Assembly (NCBI GenBank): GCA_014843695.1 | Contig: CM026393.1 | Span: 8,682,740-8,746,739, forward strand | Source of the DNA: Archivesica marissinica | Taxonomy: Eukaryota; Mollusca; Bivalvia; Venerida; Vesicomyidae | Direction of reading: 5' to 3' | DNA: 64,000 nucleotides | Part shown: one piece after another, positions 11,930 to 23,723 of the stretch | Position numbering within the stretch: position 1 is the stretch's first letter | How the letters are laid out: every line of letters starts with the position of its first letter | Notes under the pieces: model-generated | What the model was told of the DNA's origin: nothing | Seen by the model: the letters and a program-made list of their open reading frames with translations, nothing else | Databases searched by the model: none | Made by a program: the position numbers and the translations under genes

Positions 11930-13717
11930 TACCTGGACATTTACTATGTAAATCAACAAAGAATCATTGCATACAGGACAATACTATGTAAATCAACAAA
12001 GAATCATTGCATACAGGACAATACTATGTAAATCAACAAAGAATCATTGCATACAGGACAATACTATGTAAATCAACAAAGAATCATTGCATACAGGACA
12101 ATACTATGTAAATCAACAAAGAATCATTGCATACAGGACAATACTATGTAAATCAACAAAGAATCATTGCATACAGGACAATACTATGTAAATCAACAAA
12201 GAATCATTGCATACAGGACAATACTATGTAAATCAACAAAGAATCATTGCATACAGGACAATACTATGTAAATCAACAAAGAATCATTGCATACAGGACA
12301 ATACTATGTAAATCAACAAAGAATCATTGCATACAGGACAATACTATGTAAATCAACAAAGAATCATTGCATACAGGACAATACTATGTAAATCAACAAA
12401 GAATCATTGCATACAGGACAATACTATGTAAATCAACAAAGAATCATTCCATACAGGACAATACTATGTAAATCAACAAAGAATCATTGCATACAGGACA
12501 ATACTATGTAAATCAACAAAGAATCATTCCATACCTGGACAATACTATGTAAATCAACAAAGAATCATTGCATACAGGACAATACTATGTAAATCAACAA
12601 AGAATCATTGCATACAGGACAATACTATGTAAATCAACAAAGAATCATTCCATACCTGGACAATACTATGTAAATCAACAAAGAATCATTGCATACAGGA
12701 CAATACTATGTAAATCAACAAAGAATCATTGCATACAGGACAATACTATGTAAATCAACAAAGAATCATTGCATACAGGACAATACTATGTAAATCAACA
12801 AAGAATCATTGCATACAGGACAATACTATGTAAATCAACAAAGAATCATTGCATACAGGACATTACTATGTAAATCAACAAAGAATCATTACATACAGGA
12901 CAATACTATGTAAATCAACAAAGAATCATTGCATACAGGACATTTACTATGTAAATCAACAAAGAATCATTGCATACAGGACAATACTATGTAAATCAAC
13001 AAAGAATCATTGCATACAGGACAATACTATGTAAATCAACAAAGAATCATTGCATACAGGACAATACTATGTAAATCAACAAAGAATCATTGCATACAGG
13101 ACAATACTATGTAAATCAACAAAGAATCATTGCATACAGGACAATACTATGTAAATCAACAAAGAATCATTGCATACAGGACAATACTATGTAAATCAAC
13201 AAAGAATCATTGCATACAGGACAATACTATGTAAATCAACAAAGAATCATTGCATACAGGACAATACTATGTAAATCAACAAAGAATCATTGCATACAGG
13301 ACAATACTATGTAAATCAACAAAGAATCATTGCATACAGGACAATACTATGTAAATCAACAAAGAATCATTGCATACAGGACAATACTATGTAAATCAAC
13401 AAAGAATCATTGCATACAGGACAATACTATGTAAATCAACAAAGAATCATTGCATACAGGACAATACTATGTAAATCAACAAAGAATCATTGCATACAGG
13501 ACAATACTATGTAAATCAACAAAGAATCATTGCATACAGGACAATACTATGTAAATCAACAAAGAATCATTGCATACAGGACAATACTATGTAAATCAAC
13601 AAAGAATCATTGCATACAGGACAATACTATGTAAATCAACAAAGAATCATTCCATACCTGGACAATACTATGTAAATCAACAAAGAATCATTGCATACAG
13701 GACAATACTATGTAAAA
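11930..13717. repeat. Minisatellite, 40-bp unit, highly homogeneous
   Basis: About 44 copies contain ACTATGTAAATCAACAAAGA and ATCATTGCATACAGGACAAT, with long stretches of identical copies. A CATACCTGGAC variant recurs at 12530, 12650 and 13653. Confidence 0.98.
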
Positions 13718-13765
13718 ATCAATCAGATTTATGACATAAAATACAACTGTATCAAACAAGAATTA

Positions 13766-14127
13766 AACATCCATCCTACATCACCAATACATCCATTGTG
13801 TATACTGTGCAGCCTACACCATCTAAACATCCACTGTGTATATACTGTGCAGCCTACATCACATATACATCCATTGTATACACTGTGCAGCCTACATCAC
13901 ATAAACACCCATTGTGTATACACTGTGCAGCCTACATCACCTAAACATCCACTGTGTATACACCGTGCAGCCTACATCACCTAAACATCCACTGTGTATA
14001 CACTGTGCAGCCTACATCACCTAAACATCCACTGTGTATACACTGTGCAGCCTACATCACCTAAACATCCACTGTGTATACACTGTGCAGCCTACATCAC
14101 CTAAACATCCATTGTGTATACACACTG
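13766..14127. repeat. Minisatellite, 40-bp unit
   Basis: About nine copies contain CACTGTGCAGCCTACATCAC and CTAAACATCCACTGTGTATA, more diverged at the left. It shares CACTGTGCAG with the 39-bp array at 15733. Confidence 0.95.
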
Positions 14128-14215
14128 TGTAATTATACTACCTAATAATATGAATGGGCCATACATGCCCACGTACATCAAACATGTTAACCTGTGTATA
14201 TATGCTGTCCGAAAG

Positions 14216-14986
14216 TCAGTCCTTGTCACAGAGTGCCTGCAGTCCTTGTCACAGAGTGCCTGCAGTCCTTGTCACAGAGTGCCTGCAGTCCTTGTCACAG
14301 AGTGCCTGCAGTCCTTGTCACAGAGTGCCTGCAGTCCTTGTCAGAGAGTGCCTGCAGTCCTTGTCACAGAGTGCCTGCAGTCCTTGTCACAGAGTGCCTG
14401 CAGTCCTTGTCAGAGAGTGCCTGCAGTCCTTGTCACAGAGTGCCTGCAGTCCTTGTCACAGAGTGCCTGCAGTCCTTGTCACAGAGTGCCTGCAGTCCTT
14501 GTCACAGAGTGCCTGCAGTCCTTGTCACAGAGTGCCTGCAGTCCTTGTCACAGAGTGCCTGCAGTCCTTGTCACAGAGTGCCTGCAGTCCTTGTCACAGA
14601 GTGCCTGCAGTCCTTGTCACAGAGTGCCTGCAGTCCTTGTCACAGAGTGCCTGCAGTCCTTGTCGCAGAGTGCCTGCAGTCCTTGTCGCAGAGTGCCTGC
14701 AGTCCTTGTCACAGTGTGCCTACAGTCCTTGTCACAGAGTGCCTGCAGTCCTTGTCACAGAGTGCCTGCAGTCCTTGTCACAGAGTGCCTGCAGTCCTTG
14801 TCAGAGAGTGCCTGCAGTCCTTGTCACAGAGTGCCTGCAGTCCTTGTCACAGAGTGCCTGCAGTCCTTGTCACAGAGTGCCTGCAGTCCTTGTCACAGAG
14901 TGCCTGCAGTCCTTGTCACAGAGTGCCTGCAGTCCTTGTCACAGAGTGCCTGCAGTCCTTGTCACAGAGTGCCTGCAGTCCTTGTC
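14216..14986. repeat. Minisatellite, 23-bp unit
   Basis: About 33 copies of GTCACAGAGTGCCTGCAGTC plus CTT occur, each with a PstI-like CTGCAG. Period 23 keeps all three plus frames open. Confidence 0.97.
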
Positions 14987-15026
14987 ACGTAATCATATGT
15001 ACATCGTGTCTTTGTATGACTTAAGA

Positions 15027-15534
15027 ATTAACCCAGTTATAATGTACTTGTATATAGCCATTAATCCTGTTCACATAGTGTTATATATACCCCACCCACC
15101 AGTTATAATGTACTTGTATATAGCCATTAATCCTGTTCACATAGTGTTATATATACCCCACCCACCAGTTATAATGTACTTGTATATAGCCATTAATCCT
15201 GTTCACATAGTGTTATATATACCCCACCCACCAGTTATAATGTACTTGTATATAGCCATTAATCCTGTTCACATAGTGTTATATATACCCCACCCACCAG
15301 TTATAATGTACTTGTATATAGCCATTAATCCTGTTCACATAGTGTTATATATACCCCACCCACCAGTTATAATGTACTTGTATATCGCCATTAATCCTGT
15401 TCACATAGTGTTATATGTACCCCACCCACCAGTTATAATGTATTTGTATATCGCCATTAATCCTGTTCATATAGTGTTATATGTACCCCACCCACCAGTT
15501 ATAATGTACTTGTATATAGCCATTAATCCTGTTC
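15027..15534. repeat. Minisatellite, 66-bp unit
   Basis: Nearly eight copies contain AGTTATAATGTACTTGTATA, CATTAATCCTGTTCACATAG and TATACCCCACCCACC. Near-identical copies sit at the left; TATCGCC variants appear to the right. Confidence 0.96.
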
Positions 15535-15732
15535 ACAATGATCCAGGCCAATGTGGACTGGTTTCCGGTTAGTACCAGATTTTCCATAAGCCAACTGGTT
15601 AGTTTCCTCAAATGACATAATAGTATTTGGTATATTCGAACCTACAGTGGCCAGCGGCAAACAAGTTACAGTTAACAACATAAATCACTCGTCTGTAGAG
15701 ACCCGACACCACATCTTGTGTTCACATAACTC

Positions 15733-16214
15733 GCAGTATATATACCACACGATACACCATGCCCACACTGTGCAGTATATATACCACACAATACACCATG
15801 CCCACACTGTGCAGTATATATACCACACGATACACCATGCCCACACTGTGCAGTATATATACCACACGATACACCATGCCCACACTGTGCAGTGTATATA
15901 CCACACGATACACCATGCCCACACTGTGCAGTATATATACCACACGATACACCATGCCCACACTGTGCAGTATATATACCACACGATACACCATGCCCAC
16001 ACTGTGCAGTATATATACCACACGATACACCATGCCCACACTGTGCAGTATATATACCACACAATACACCATGCCCACACTGTGCAGTATATATACCACA
16101 CAATACACCATGCCCACACTGTGCAGTATATATACCACACGATACACCATGCCCACACTGTGCAGTATATATACCACACGATACACCATGCCCACACTGT
16201 GCAGTGTATGTCAC
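15733..16214. repeat. Minisatellite, 39-bp unit, abuts exon 12 donor
   Basis: About 12 copies contain CACCATGCCCACACTGTGCA and GTATATATACCACACGATA. The rightmost, diverged unit runs into the exon 12 donor (plus TGTATGTCAC). The unit of 13 codons leaves several frames open. Confidence 0.96.
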
Positions 16215-16322
16215 CTAACAGTTCCTTCCAGTGATCTTCACGTATACCCAGGAATGGGGATTGTACATAAACCTCCTGTATTTTGATGCTTTCATCCTGT
16301 ATATGCTTCACTCTCTTCCCAG
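16215..16322 (-). CDS. Exon 12 of the coiled-coil gene
   Basis: The acceptor is CCCCTGCAG and the donor is TTAG|GTGACA; 108 nt, phase 1 to phase 1. It encodes AGKRVKHIQDESIKIQEVYV then QSPFLGIREDHWKELL. A 39-bp minisatellite starts within about 5 bp of the donor, and a 34-bp array begins about 20 bp upstream of the acceptor. Confidence 0.84.
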
Positions 16323-16344
16323 CTGCAGGGGACAGCATTATCTC

Positions 16345-17246
16345 CCCTGGATACAAGGTCATTCATATAACAATTCTCCCTAGATACAAGGTCATTAATT
16401 TAAAACAATCTCCCCTTGATAAAAGGTCATTCATATAATATTATCTCCCTTGGATACAAGTTAATTCATATAACATTACCTCCCCTGGATACAAGGTTGT
16501 TTATATTACATTACATCCCCTGGATACAAGGTTATTCATATAACATTACCTCCCCTGGATACAAGGTTGTTCATATAACATTACCTCCCCTGGATACAAG
16601 GTCATTCATATAACATTATCTCTCCTGGATACAAGGTCATTCAGCGAGATCATACAAAGTCATTCATATAACATTACCTCCCCTGGATACAAAGTCATTC
16701 ATATAGCATTACCTCCTCTGGATACAAGGTTGTTCATATAACATTACCTCCCATGGATACAAAGTCATTCATATAACATTACCTCCTCTGGATACAAGGT
16801 TATTCATATAACATTACCTCCCCTGGATACAAGGTTATTCATATAACATTATCTCCTTGGATACAAGGTCATTCATATAACATTATCTCCCCTGGATACA
16901 AGGTCATTCATATAACATTATCTCCTTGGATACAAGGTCATTCATATAACATTATCTCCTTGGATACAAGGTCATTCATATAACATTATCTCCTTGGATA
17001 CAAGGTCATTCATATAACATTATCTCCTTGGATACAAGGTCATTCATATAACATTATCTCCTTGGATACAAGGTCATTCATATAACATTATCTCCTTGGA
17101 TACAAGGTCATTCATATAACATTATCTCCTTGGATACAAGGTCATTCATATAACATTATCTCCTTGGATACAAGGTCATTCATATAACATTATCTCCTTG
17201 GATAACAAGGTCATTCATATAACATTATCTCCTTGGATACAAGGTC
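16345..17246. repeat. Minisatellite, 34/35-bp unit
   Basis: About 26 copies contain GGATACAAGGTCATTCATAT and AACATTATCTCC. Copies are diverged at the left and nearly identical at 16880-17246, a gradient of homogenisation. Confidence 0.96.
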
Positions 17247-17249
17247 ATA

Positions 17250-17950
17250 ATGAAGAATAATGAAAAGCATGAATAATACAATCAACAGTCAATTTTACAA
17301 ACTTCTCCTGTTTCATTCGGTTAAACATACAACATGCTTATCGTGGAAGTACATGTTTCGGTGACCATTTGAAAGCCGCAAGCTACCTTCTTCCTGAAGA
17401 GCTATGACGTCATCTCTTTTTGTGTTCATGATGACCTAGTTGACAGCGGTTTGTTTACAAATAAATAGGTGAAGATGCGCTTCAAACAAGTAAGTAGCAG
17501 TATTATCTATATTATGACATGAATTTTAACTGGTTTTCTTATTACTTTTTAACCCCCACCCCTATTCCCCCATAAAATATGGTCAAAATGACCATACGAG
17601 TTCTTGTACCGGTGACAACTATTTTGTCATCTGTTTCGCAAGTTCAGGTGCTCTGGGTGACGTCACGCACACTTTTATCCTTTTTAAAATTAGAGGGTCA
17701 CCGAAACATGTGCATAATAATCTTCTCCTAGAAGAATATAGGTCAAGGAAATGGCGGCATCCGTGTTGTTTCTGTGAAAAATGCATGCAGTTTTCTGTCA
17801 GATTTACTATTTATTTGTGTGTTCCATACAATATATTTATGAAATATTCTTAGGGTCCCCGTCACTAGTACATCCAGGATACATCGATGTTCACACTAAA
17901 CAACTATCACATGATTAGCAAACACACTAGACACATACTAGGGGGTGGCT
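17250..17950. other. Intron 11, possible short TIR element
   Basis: ACATGTTTCGGTGACC (17351-17366) recurs inverted as GGTCACCGAAACATGT (17696-17711), bounding about 360 bp of otherwise unrecognised sequence. Nothing else is seen before exon 11. Confidence 0.4.
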
Positions 17951-17953
17951 TAC

Positions 17954-18003
17954 CTGATTTAGAAATACCAGGGTCTACAACCTTCAGTTTGTCACCTTTT
18001 CTC
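17954..18003 (-). CDS. Exon 11 of the coiled-coil gene (50-nt small exon)
   Basis: The acceptor is TTCTTTCAG and the donor is AATCAG|GTAAGC; 50 nt, phase 2 in and phase 1 out. It encodes MRKGDKLKVVDPGISKS across the joins. It was located because exons 10 and 12 do not match in phase without it; inserting it restores the frame on both sides, which is strong internal support. Confidence 0.8.
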
Positions 18004-18043
18004 CTGAAAGAAATGTATACATGTTGCAATACTGATAACAGCA

Positions 18044-18700
18044 ACTACATCAACTTACATGCTGGTAGGATGTTTGACTTACATGCTGATAGGATGTCTG
18101 ACTTACATGATGGTAGGATGTTTGACTTATATGATGGTGGGATGTCTGACTTACATGATGGTAGGATGTCTGACTTACATGATGGTAGGATGCTTGACTT
18201 ACGTGCTGGTAGGATGTTTGACTTACATGCTGGTAGGATGGTTGACTTACATGATGGTGGGGATGTTTGACTTACATGATGGTGGGGATGTTTGACTTAC
18301 ATGATGGTGGGGATGTTTGACTTACATGATGGTAGGATGTTTGACTTACATGATGGTGGGGATGTTTGACTTACATGATGGTAGGATGTTTGACTTACAT
18401 GCTGGTAGGATGTTTGACTTACATGCTGGTGGGGATGTTTGACTTACATGATGGTGGGGATGTTTGACTTACATGATGGTGGGGATGTTTGACTTACATG
18501 CTGGTAGGATGTTTGACTTACATGATGGTAGGATGTTTGACTTACATGATGGTAGGATGTTTGACTTACATGATGGTAGGATGTTTGACTTACATGCTGG
18601 TAGGATGTTTGACTTACATGATGGTAGGATGTTTGACTTACATGCTGGTAGGATGTCTGACTTACATGATGGTGGGAAGTTTGACTTACATGATGGTTGG
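18044..18700. repeat. Minisatellite, 24/25-bp unit, contains exon 10 donor
   Basis: About 27 copies contain TGACTTACATGATGGTAGGA. On the minus strand each unit reads CATCATGTAAGTC or CAGCATGTAAGTC, identical to the exon 10 donor junction at the right end of the array. Confidence 0.97.
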
Positions 18701-18820
18701 ATGGTTCTCCTCTAGGATCTGGAGTTGCTCCATCAGCATGGTGCTGTGTTGTTTTAGAAGCAGCAGCTCGTTGGTAATGTCACTGATCGTATTCTTGAAC
18801 CTCTCCTGGACCGCCTCCAA
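18690..18820 (-). CDS. Exon 10 of the coiled-coil gene; donor amplified in the adjoining array
   Basis: The acceptor is CGTATTACAG and the donor is ATCAT|GTAAGT; 131 nt, phase 0 in and phase 2 out. It encodes a Leu-rich coiled coil starting LEAVQERFKNTISDITNELL. Its last roughly 10 nt plus the donor (CATCATGTAAGTC) recur in each unit of the 24-bp minisatellite that follows it in the intron. Confidence 0.88.
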
Positions 18821-19013
18821 CTGTAATACGTAAAGTCAGTTGGTTTCTGTCATAGGAATAAAGCTCTAAGGATCACAGTGTATCTATTGAAGAACATGAT
18901 ATTATTGTAGCTGTTTGTTTTTCAATAGGAGGTATCTGTGACGTCGACCTTTGACCCACTGACACAAAAATCAATAAGGTTCATTTTCTGACGAAGATCA
19001 ATGTGGCTACAAG

Positions 19014-19267
19014 TTTGAATACTGTGTGTGAGGGTGATACAGAAGTTTGAATACTGTGTGTGAGGGTGATACAGAAGTTTGTATACTGTGTATGAGGGTG
19101 ATACAGAAGTTTGTATACTGTGTGTGAGGGTGATACAGAAGTTTGTATACTGTGTGTGAGGGTGATACAGAAGTTTGAATAATGTGTGTGAGGGTGATAC
19201 AGAAGTTTGTATACTGTGTGTGAGGGTGATACAGAAGTTTGAATACTGTGTATGAGGGTGATACAGG
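19014..19267. repeat. Minisatellite, 32-bp unit
   Basis: Eight copies contain GAGGGTGATACAGAAGTTTG and AATACTGTGTGT, with TATACTG/AATACTG variants. Confidence 0.95.
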
Positions 19268-19284
19268 TCGGAATTTATCAAGTG

Positions 19285-19470
19285 GAAGTAAGTTTAAACT
19301 TTATTTATTTTACAACGATTGCGAAACAAGCTTTAACAACTTATATTAATCACTCTTGTTGGCGCAGATGAAAGCGTATATGTGGTCATTCGTGTGGGAG
19401 GAAACCGGAATACTCGGAGAAAACCCACCTGTCCGATCTGGCGACCATTGTACCATCTCACATACTTCAA
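19285..19470 (-). repeat. SINE family B, truncated at the head
   Basis: On the minus strand the copy covers CGGTTTTCTCCGAG-type body and the tail (plus AAGTTTAAACTTTATTTATT). The tRNA-like head is missing on the right. Confidence 0.8.
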
Positions 19471-19512
19471 GTGGAAATGAAGCTTGACAGATGGATAGCA
19501 TGAAAGACAATA

Positions 19513-21352
19513 TCTAAACAATAGGTCTCCAACAGAGGATATAGAACAATAGGTCTCCAACAGAGGATATACAACAATAGGTCTCCAACAGAGGATATAC
19601 AACAATATGTCTCCAACAGAGGATATACAACAATAGGTCTCCAACAGAGGATATACAACAATAGATCTCCAACAGAGGATATACAACAATAGATCTCCAA
19701 CAGAGGATATACAACAATAGGTCTCCAACAGAGGATATACAACAATAGGTCTCCAACAGAGGATATACAACAATAGGTCTCCAACAGAGGATATACAACA
19801 ATAGGTCTCCAACAAAGGATATACAACAATAGGTCTCCAACAGAGGATATACAACAATAGGTCTCCAACAGAGGATATACAACAATAGGTATCCAACAGA
19901 GGATATACAACAATAGGTCTCCAACCCAGGATATACAACAATAGGTATCCAACAGAGGATATACAACAATAGGTCTCCAACAGAGGGTATACAACAATAG
20001 GTCTCCAACAGAGAACACAACCCACAAGGATATACAACAATAGGTCTCCAACAGAGGATATACAACAATAGGTCTCCAACAGAGGATATACAACAATAGG
20101 TCTCCAACAGAGGATATACAACAATAGGTCTCCAACAGAGGATATACAACAATAGGTCTCCAACAGAGGATATACAACAATAGGTCTCCAACAGAGGGCA
20201 TACAACAATAGGTCTCCAACATAGGATATACAACAATAGGTCTCCAACAGAGGATATACAACAATAGGTCTCCAACAGAGGATATACAACAATAGGTCTC
20301 CAACAGAGGATATACAACAATAGGTCTCCAACAGAGGGCATACAACAATAGGTCTCCAACAGAGGATATACAACAATAGGTCTCCAACAGAGGATATACA
20401 ACAATAGGTCTCCAACAGAGGATATACAACAATAGGTCTCCAACAGAGGATATACAACAATAGGTCTCCAACAGAGGATATACAACAATAGGTCTCCAAC
20501 AGAGTATATACAACAATAGGTCTCCAACAGAGGATATACAACAATAGGTCTCCAACAGAGGTTATACAACAATAGGTCTCCAACAGCGGGTATACAACAA
20601 TAGGTCTCCAACAGAGGATATACAACAATAGGTCTCCAACAGAGGTTATACAACAGTAGGTCTCCAACAGAGGATATACAACAATAGGTCTCCACCAGAG
20701 GGTATACAACAATAGGTCTCCACCAGAGGTATACAACAATAGGTCTCCAACAGAGGATATACAACAATAGGTCTCCAACAGAGGATATACAACAATAGGT
20801 CTCCAACAGAGGATATACAACAATAGGTCTCCAACAGAGGATATACAACAATAGGTCTCCAACAGAGGATATACAACAATAGGTCTCCAACAGAGGATAT
20901 ACAACAATAGGTCTCCAACAGAGGGTATACAACAATAGGTCTCCAACAGAGGATATACAACAATAGGTCTCCAACAGAGGTTATACAACAGTAGGTCTCC
21001 AACAGAGGGTATACAACAGTAGGTCTCCAACAGAGGGTATACAACAGTAGGTCTCCAACAGAGGATATACAACAGTAGGTCTCCAACAGAGGATATACAA
21101 CAATAGGTCTCCAACAGAGGGTATACAACAATAGGTCTCCACCAGAGGGTATACAACAATAGGTCTCCAACAGAGGGTATACAACAATAGGTCTCCAACA
21201 GAGGATATACAACAATAGGTCTCCACCAGAGGGTATACAACAATAGGTCTCCACCAGAGGGTATACAACAATAGGTCTCCAACAGAGGGTATACAACAAT
21301 AGGTCTCCAACAGAGGGTATACAACAATAGGTCTCCAACAGAGGGTATACAA
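19513..21352. repeat. Minisatellite, 28-bp unit
   Basis: About 66 copies contain AATAGGTCTCCAACAGAGGA and TATACAAC. Variants (GGGTATAC, GGTTATAC, ACCAGAG, AACAGTAGG) cluster toward the right end. Long minus-strand open frames are artefacts of the unit. Confidence 0.98.
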
Positions 21353-21564
21353 CTATCCCATTCAATGCAAGTAGTCCTAAATCTGTTTCCTGGTCCACGT
21401 CTATCGTACATCTTTGTCATGCTTCCTATTATAGTAACAATTTAGGGCTCTAAGTCATCATAGAGAGGGGGCACTATTTTATACCCATTAAGAACATAAC
21501 TGTCAAATTATACTTAGGAACCTACATCATGACATTCAGAATTTAATCATGCTAGCAGCTCCTG

Positions 21565-21654
21565 TACCTGAAAGCCCTCTAATCTGGAATCCCCTCTAGA
21601 CCAGACTTTTTGGCAGGGTCCGGAAGAAGTCCGGTTTAGAGGGGGTTTTCTGTA
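21565..21654. mobile_element. Short palindromic MITE, pogo/Tigger-like termini
   Basis: The right end reads TACAGAAAACCCCCTCTAAA on the minus strand and the left end TACCTGAAAGCCCTCTAATC on the plus strand, forming imperfect terminal inverted repeats of about 35 bp around GGCAGGGTCCGG. Confidence 0.55.
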
Positions 21655-21730
21655 CTAATATTCCCATCAAACCCCCATGCCATTCTCCTCCCTACATTCC
21701 TCTCCCCCTTATGTTCCTCTCTTCCCCTAC

Positions 21731-21849
21731 CTGTTGATCAGCATTGTCTATATCAATCTCCTGGGCCTCAAACTCAGCATCAGTAATGTCCTCTTTAATC
21801 TCAATTTGTTGTAAATCTTCTTTATGTTCTTCCATAAACTTGTCAAATT
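21731..21849 (-). CDS. Exon 9 of the coiled-coil gene
   Basis: The acceptor is CTTTGCAG and the donor is CAACAG|GTAGGG; 119 nt, phase 1 in and phase 0 out. It encodes an acidic helical segment starting EFDKFMEEHKEDLQQIEIKE and ending DIDNADQQ. It is the least repeat-disturbed exon neighbourhood of the gene. Confidence 0.88.
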
Positions 21850-22139
21850 CTGCAAAGAAAAAGACAGAATTACAGAGTGAAGGCAATGAGAGACTTTGGA
21901 GAGTTATTGCTCCTGAATACTTTATAAAGATGATTGATCTTTTTAATTGGTTTCCTCTGTTTTCTCCTTTGCTCGGTAGGCTATTTCCTCTGTTTTCTCC
22001 TTTGCTCGGTAGGCTATCAATTTTCATCCATCTCCTCATCTTATGATTATTAAATGATTAAATCTTCAACAGATATCCTACAGAATATCCAAGAACTTTA
22101 CGCTACTATAAAAAAAATTGCAGTCAATTAATAAACATG

Positions 22140-22375
22140 ATTTGGCTGTCTGATTAGCGCAGTGGTTAGCGCGCTCGCTTCTCACCAATGCAACCCGGGA
22201 CGTATGTGAGATGGTACAGTAGTCGCCAGATCGGACAGGTGGGTTTTCTCCGAGTATTCCGGTTTCCTCCCACATGAATGACCACATTTACGCTTTCATC
22301 CGCGCCAACAAGAGTGATTAATATAAGTTGTTAAAGCTTGTTTCGCAATGGTAAAATAAATAAAGTTTAAACTTT
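22140..22375 (+). repeat. SINE family B copy
   Basis: The head GATTAGCGCAGTGGTTAGCG is present, but the box-B part (GGTTCGATCC in sister copies) is deleted at about 22196. The body is CCGGTTTCCTCCCACATGAA, and the tail ends AAATAAATAAAGTTTAAACT. Confidence 0.83.
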
Positions 22376-22387
22376 TTTTAAAAATCC

Positions 22388-22620
22388 CACGAACAGCTTC
22401 GGTCATGTCGACTCTCCACCTATTATTGGTGCTATTACTGGGTGCACCATCGAGCAGTATTTCAGGCACAGACGGGCACCAGGGCTGAACCACCGACCAG
22501 TTGGATGGCTTCCTAACATGACAGAATGTTACACCCCAGTGAGATTCGAACTTACAGTAGTGAGGAGCAAGTGATTTGGAGTTCATGACATTAACCACCC
22601 AGACACAGAGGTCCCATGCA
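22388..22620 (-). repeat. tRNA-like SINE, family F
   Basis: On the minus strand GGGACCTCTGTGTCTGGGTG GTTAATG with TAAGTTCGAATCTCACTGGG is a tRNA-like head. It lies directly against the family B tail, suggesting nested or adjacent insertion. Confidence 0.55.
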
Positions 22621-22700
22621 TTAAATCTGTAAACGGGGCACCTTTCATTAAATCTGTCAGTGATTTCCGTTGTATAACAGAGTATACATGTTATGCCTAC

Positions 22701-22779
22701 CTTCCACAGCTGTATTTAGCACGGTCATAATCTGATCCTCCAGCTTTCTCGCTAGCTGTATGTTGGTCATGATGTTGGC
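22701..22779 (-). CDS. Exon 8 of the coiled-coil gene
   Basis: The acceptor is TTTGACAG and the donor is GGAAG|GTAGGC; 79 nt, phase 0 in and phase 1 out. It encodes ANIMTNIQLARKLEDQIM then TVLNTAVE, an amphipathic helix. Tandem-repeat-free intron flanks it, with SINEs on both sides. Confidence 0.87.
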
Positions 22780-23054
22780 CTGTCAAATATTGAAATATTG
22801 CATAAACCTACATCAAAACATTGTACATTCAAATGTGTGATTAAACAAGAGAGCCAAAAGGTACATGCTCGCTCACCTGATACAACTGTAATAGGGCCAT
22901 AGTTTAGTAATGTTCAGCCTATTTTGTATATTTGGCTTATTACCTCCCCTGTGACCTTATTTCATTGAATTGTGTTCTAACTATTTAGATTTTCCAACTG
23001 CATTCTGGGAAGTCCAGGTCACATGACTCAGATGATAAAGCTTTGCAAAGTATA

Positions 23055-23275
23055 ATAGATGTCTGATTACCGCAGTGGTTAGCGCACTCGCTTCTCACCA
23101 ATGCAACCCAGGTTCGATCCTCGAACTGGGAAGTAAGTGAGATGGTAAGGTGGTCGCCAGATCGGACAGATGGGTTTTCTCCGGTACTCCGGTTTCCTCC
23201 CACACGAATGACCACATTTACGCTTTCATCCGTGCCAACGAGAGTGATTAATATAAATTGTTTAAAGTTTAAACT
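23055..23275 (+). repeat. SINE family B copy
   Basis: The head GATTACCGCAGTGGTTAGCG and box B GGTTCGATCC are intact. The body CCGGTTTCCTCCCACACGAA is followed by a shortened tail (TAAATTGTTTAAAGTTTAAA). Confidence 0.83.
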
Positions 23276-23723
23276 TTAACAGATGACAGTTGTATTGATG
23301 GAATTGGATCATGAGGATAGCAAATGTTTATATTACCTGTTTACAAATAAGCTGTGGTCTTCATGACATTTTACTTAGAAGTTCATTACATGTAAATATA
23401 CATGTCTGATCATTTAAAATGGAATATGTAATTGAGCCAATCAACATATAGTCTGAGCTCCAGTTATCTCCCCTGACGTCACGGTCACAGATATATTGAG
23501 GAATATAATGAACGTGATAATAACCTCTACATGTTGGACTAGTTACGACAGTGCTATGCAAATTTTGTATATGCGGGCACAGACGGTTGGTGTCTGAACA
23601 AATGTTTCCCAGCTTGAGGTGAGCAATTCTGGTCCCAAAATATTTCATGTAGGGATATTATGATACACAATATGCTTTGACACTATACACAAGTCATCTG
23701 TAGGTGTTACTCTACTGAGCATT

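Noticed and set aside
8818..13717. Regular direct repeats resembling a CRISPR array
   Set aside because: There are no unique spacers, since the whole period is repeated; no cas genes; and the setting is eukaryotic with introns.
14154..15572. 472-codon open frame across two arrays
   Set aside because: It runs through a 23-bp and a 66-bp array joined by chance in frame; no domain.
19333..21420. 695-codon open frame on the minus strand plus two overlapping long frames
   Set aside because: The 28-bp unit lacks stops in all three minus frames, so all stay open. The N and C ends are SINE and unique intron sequence.
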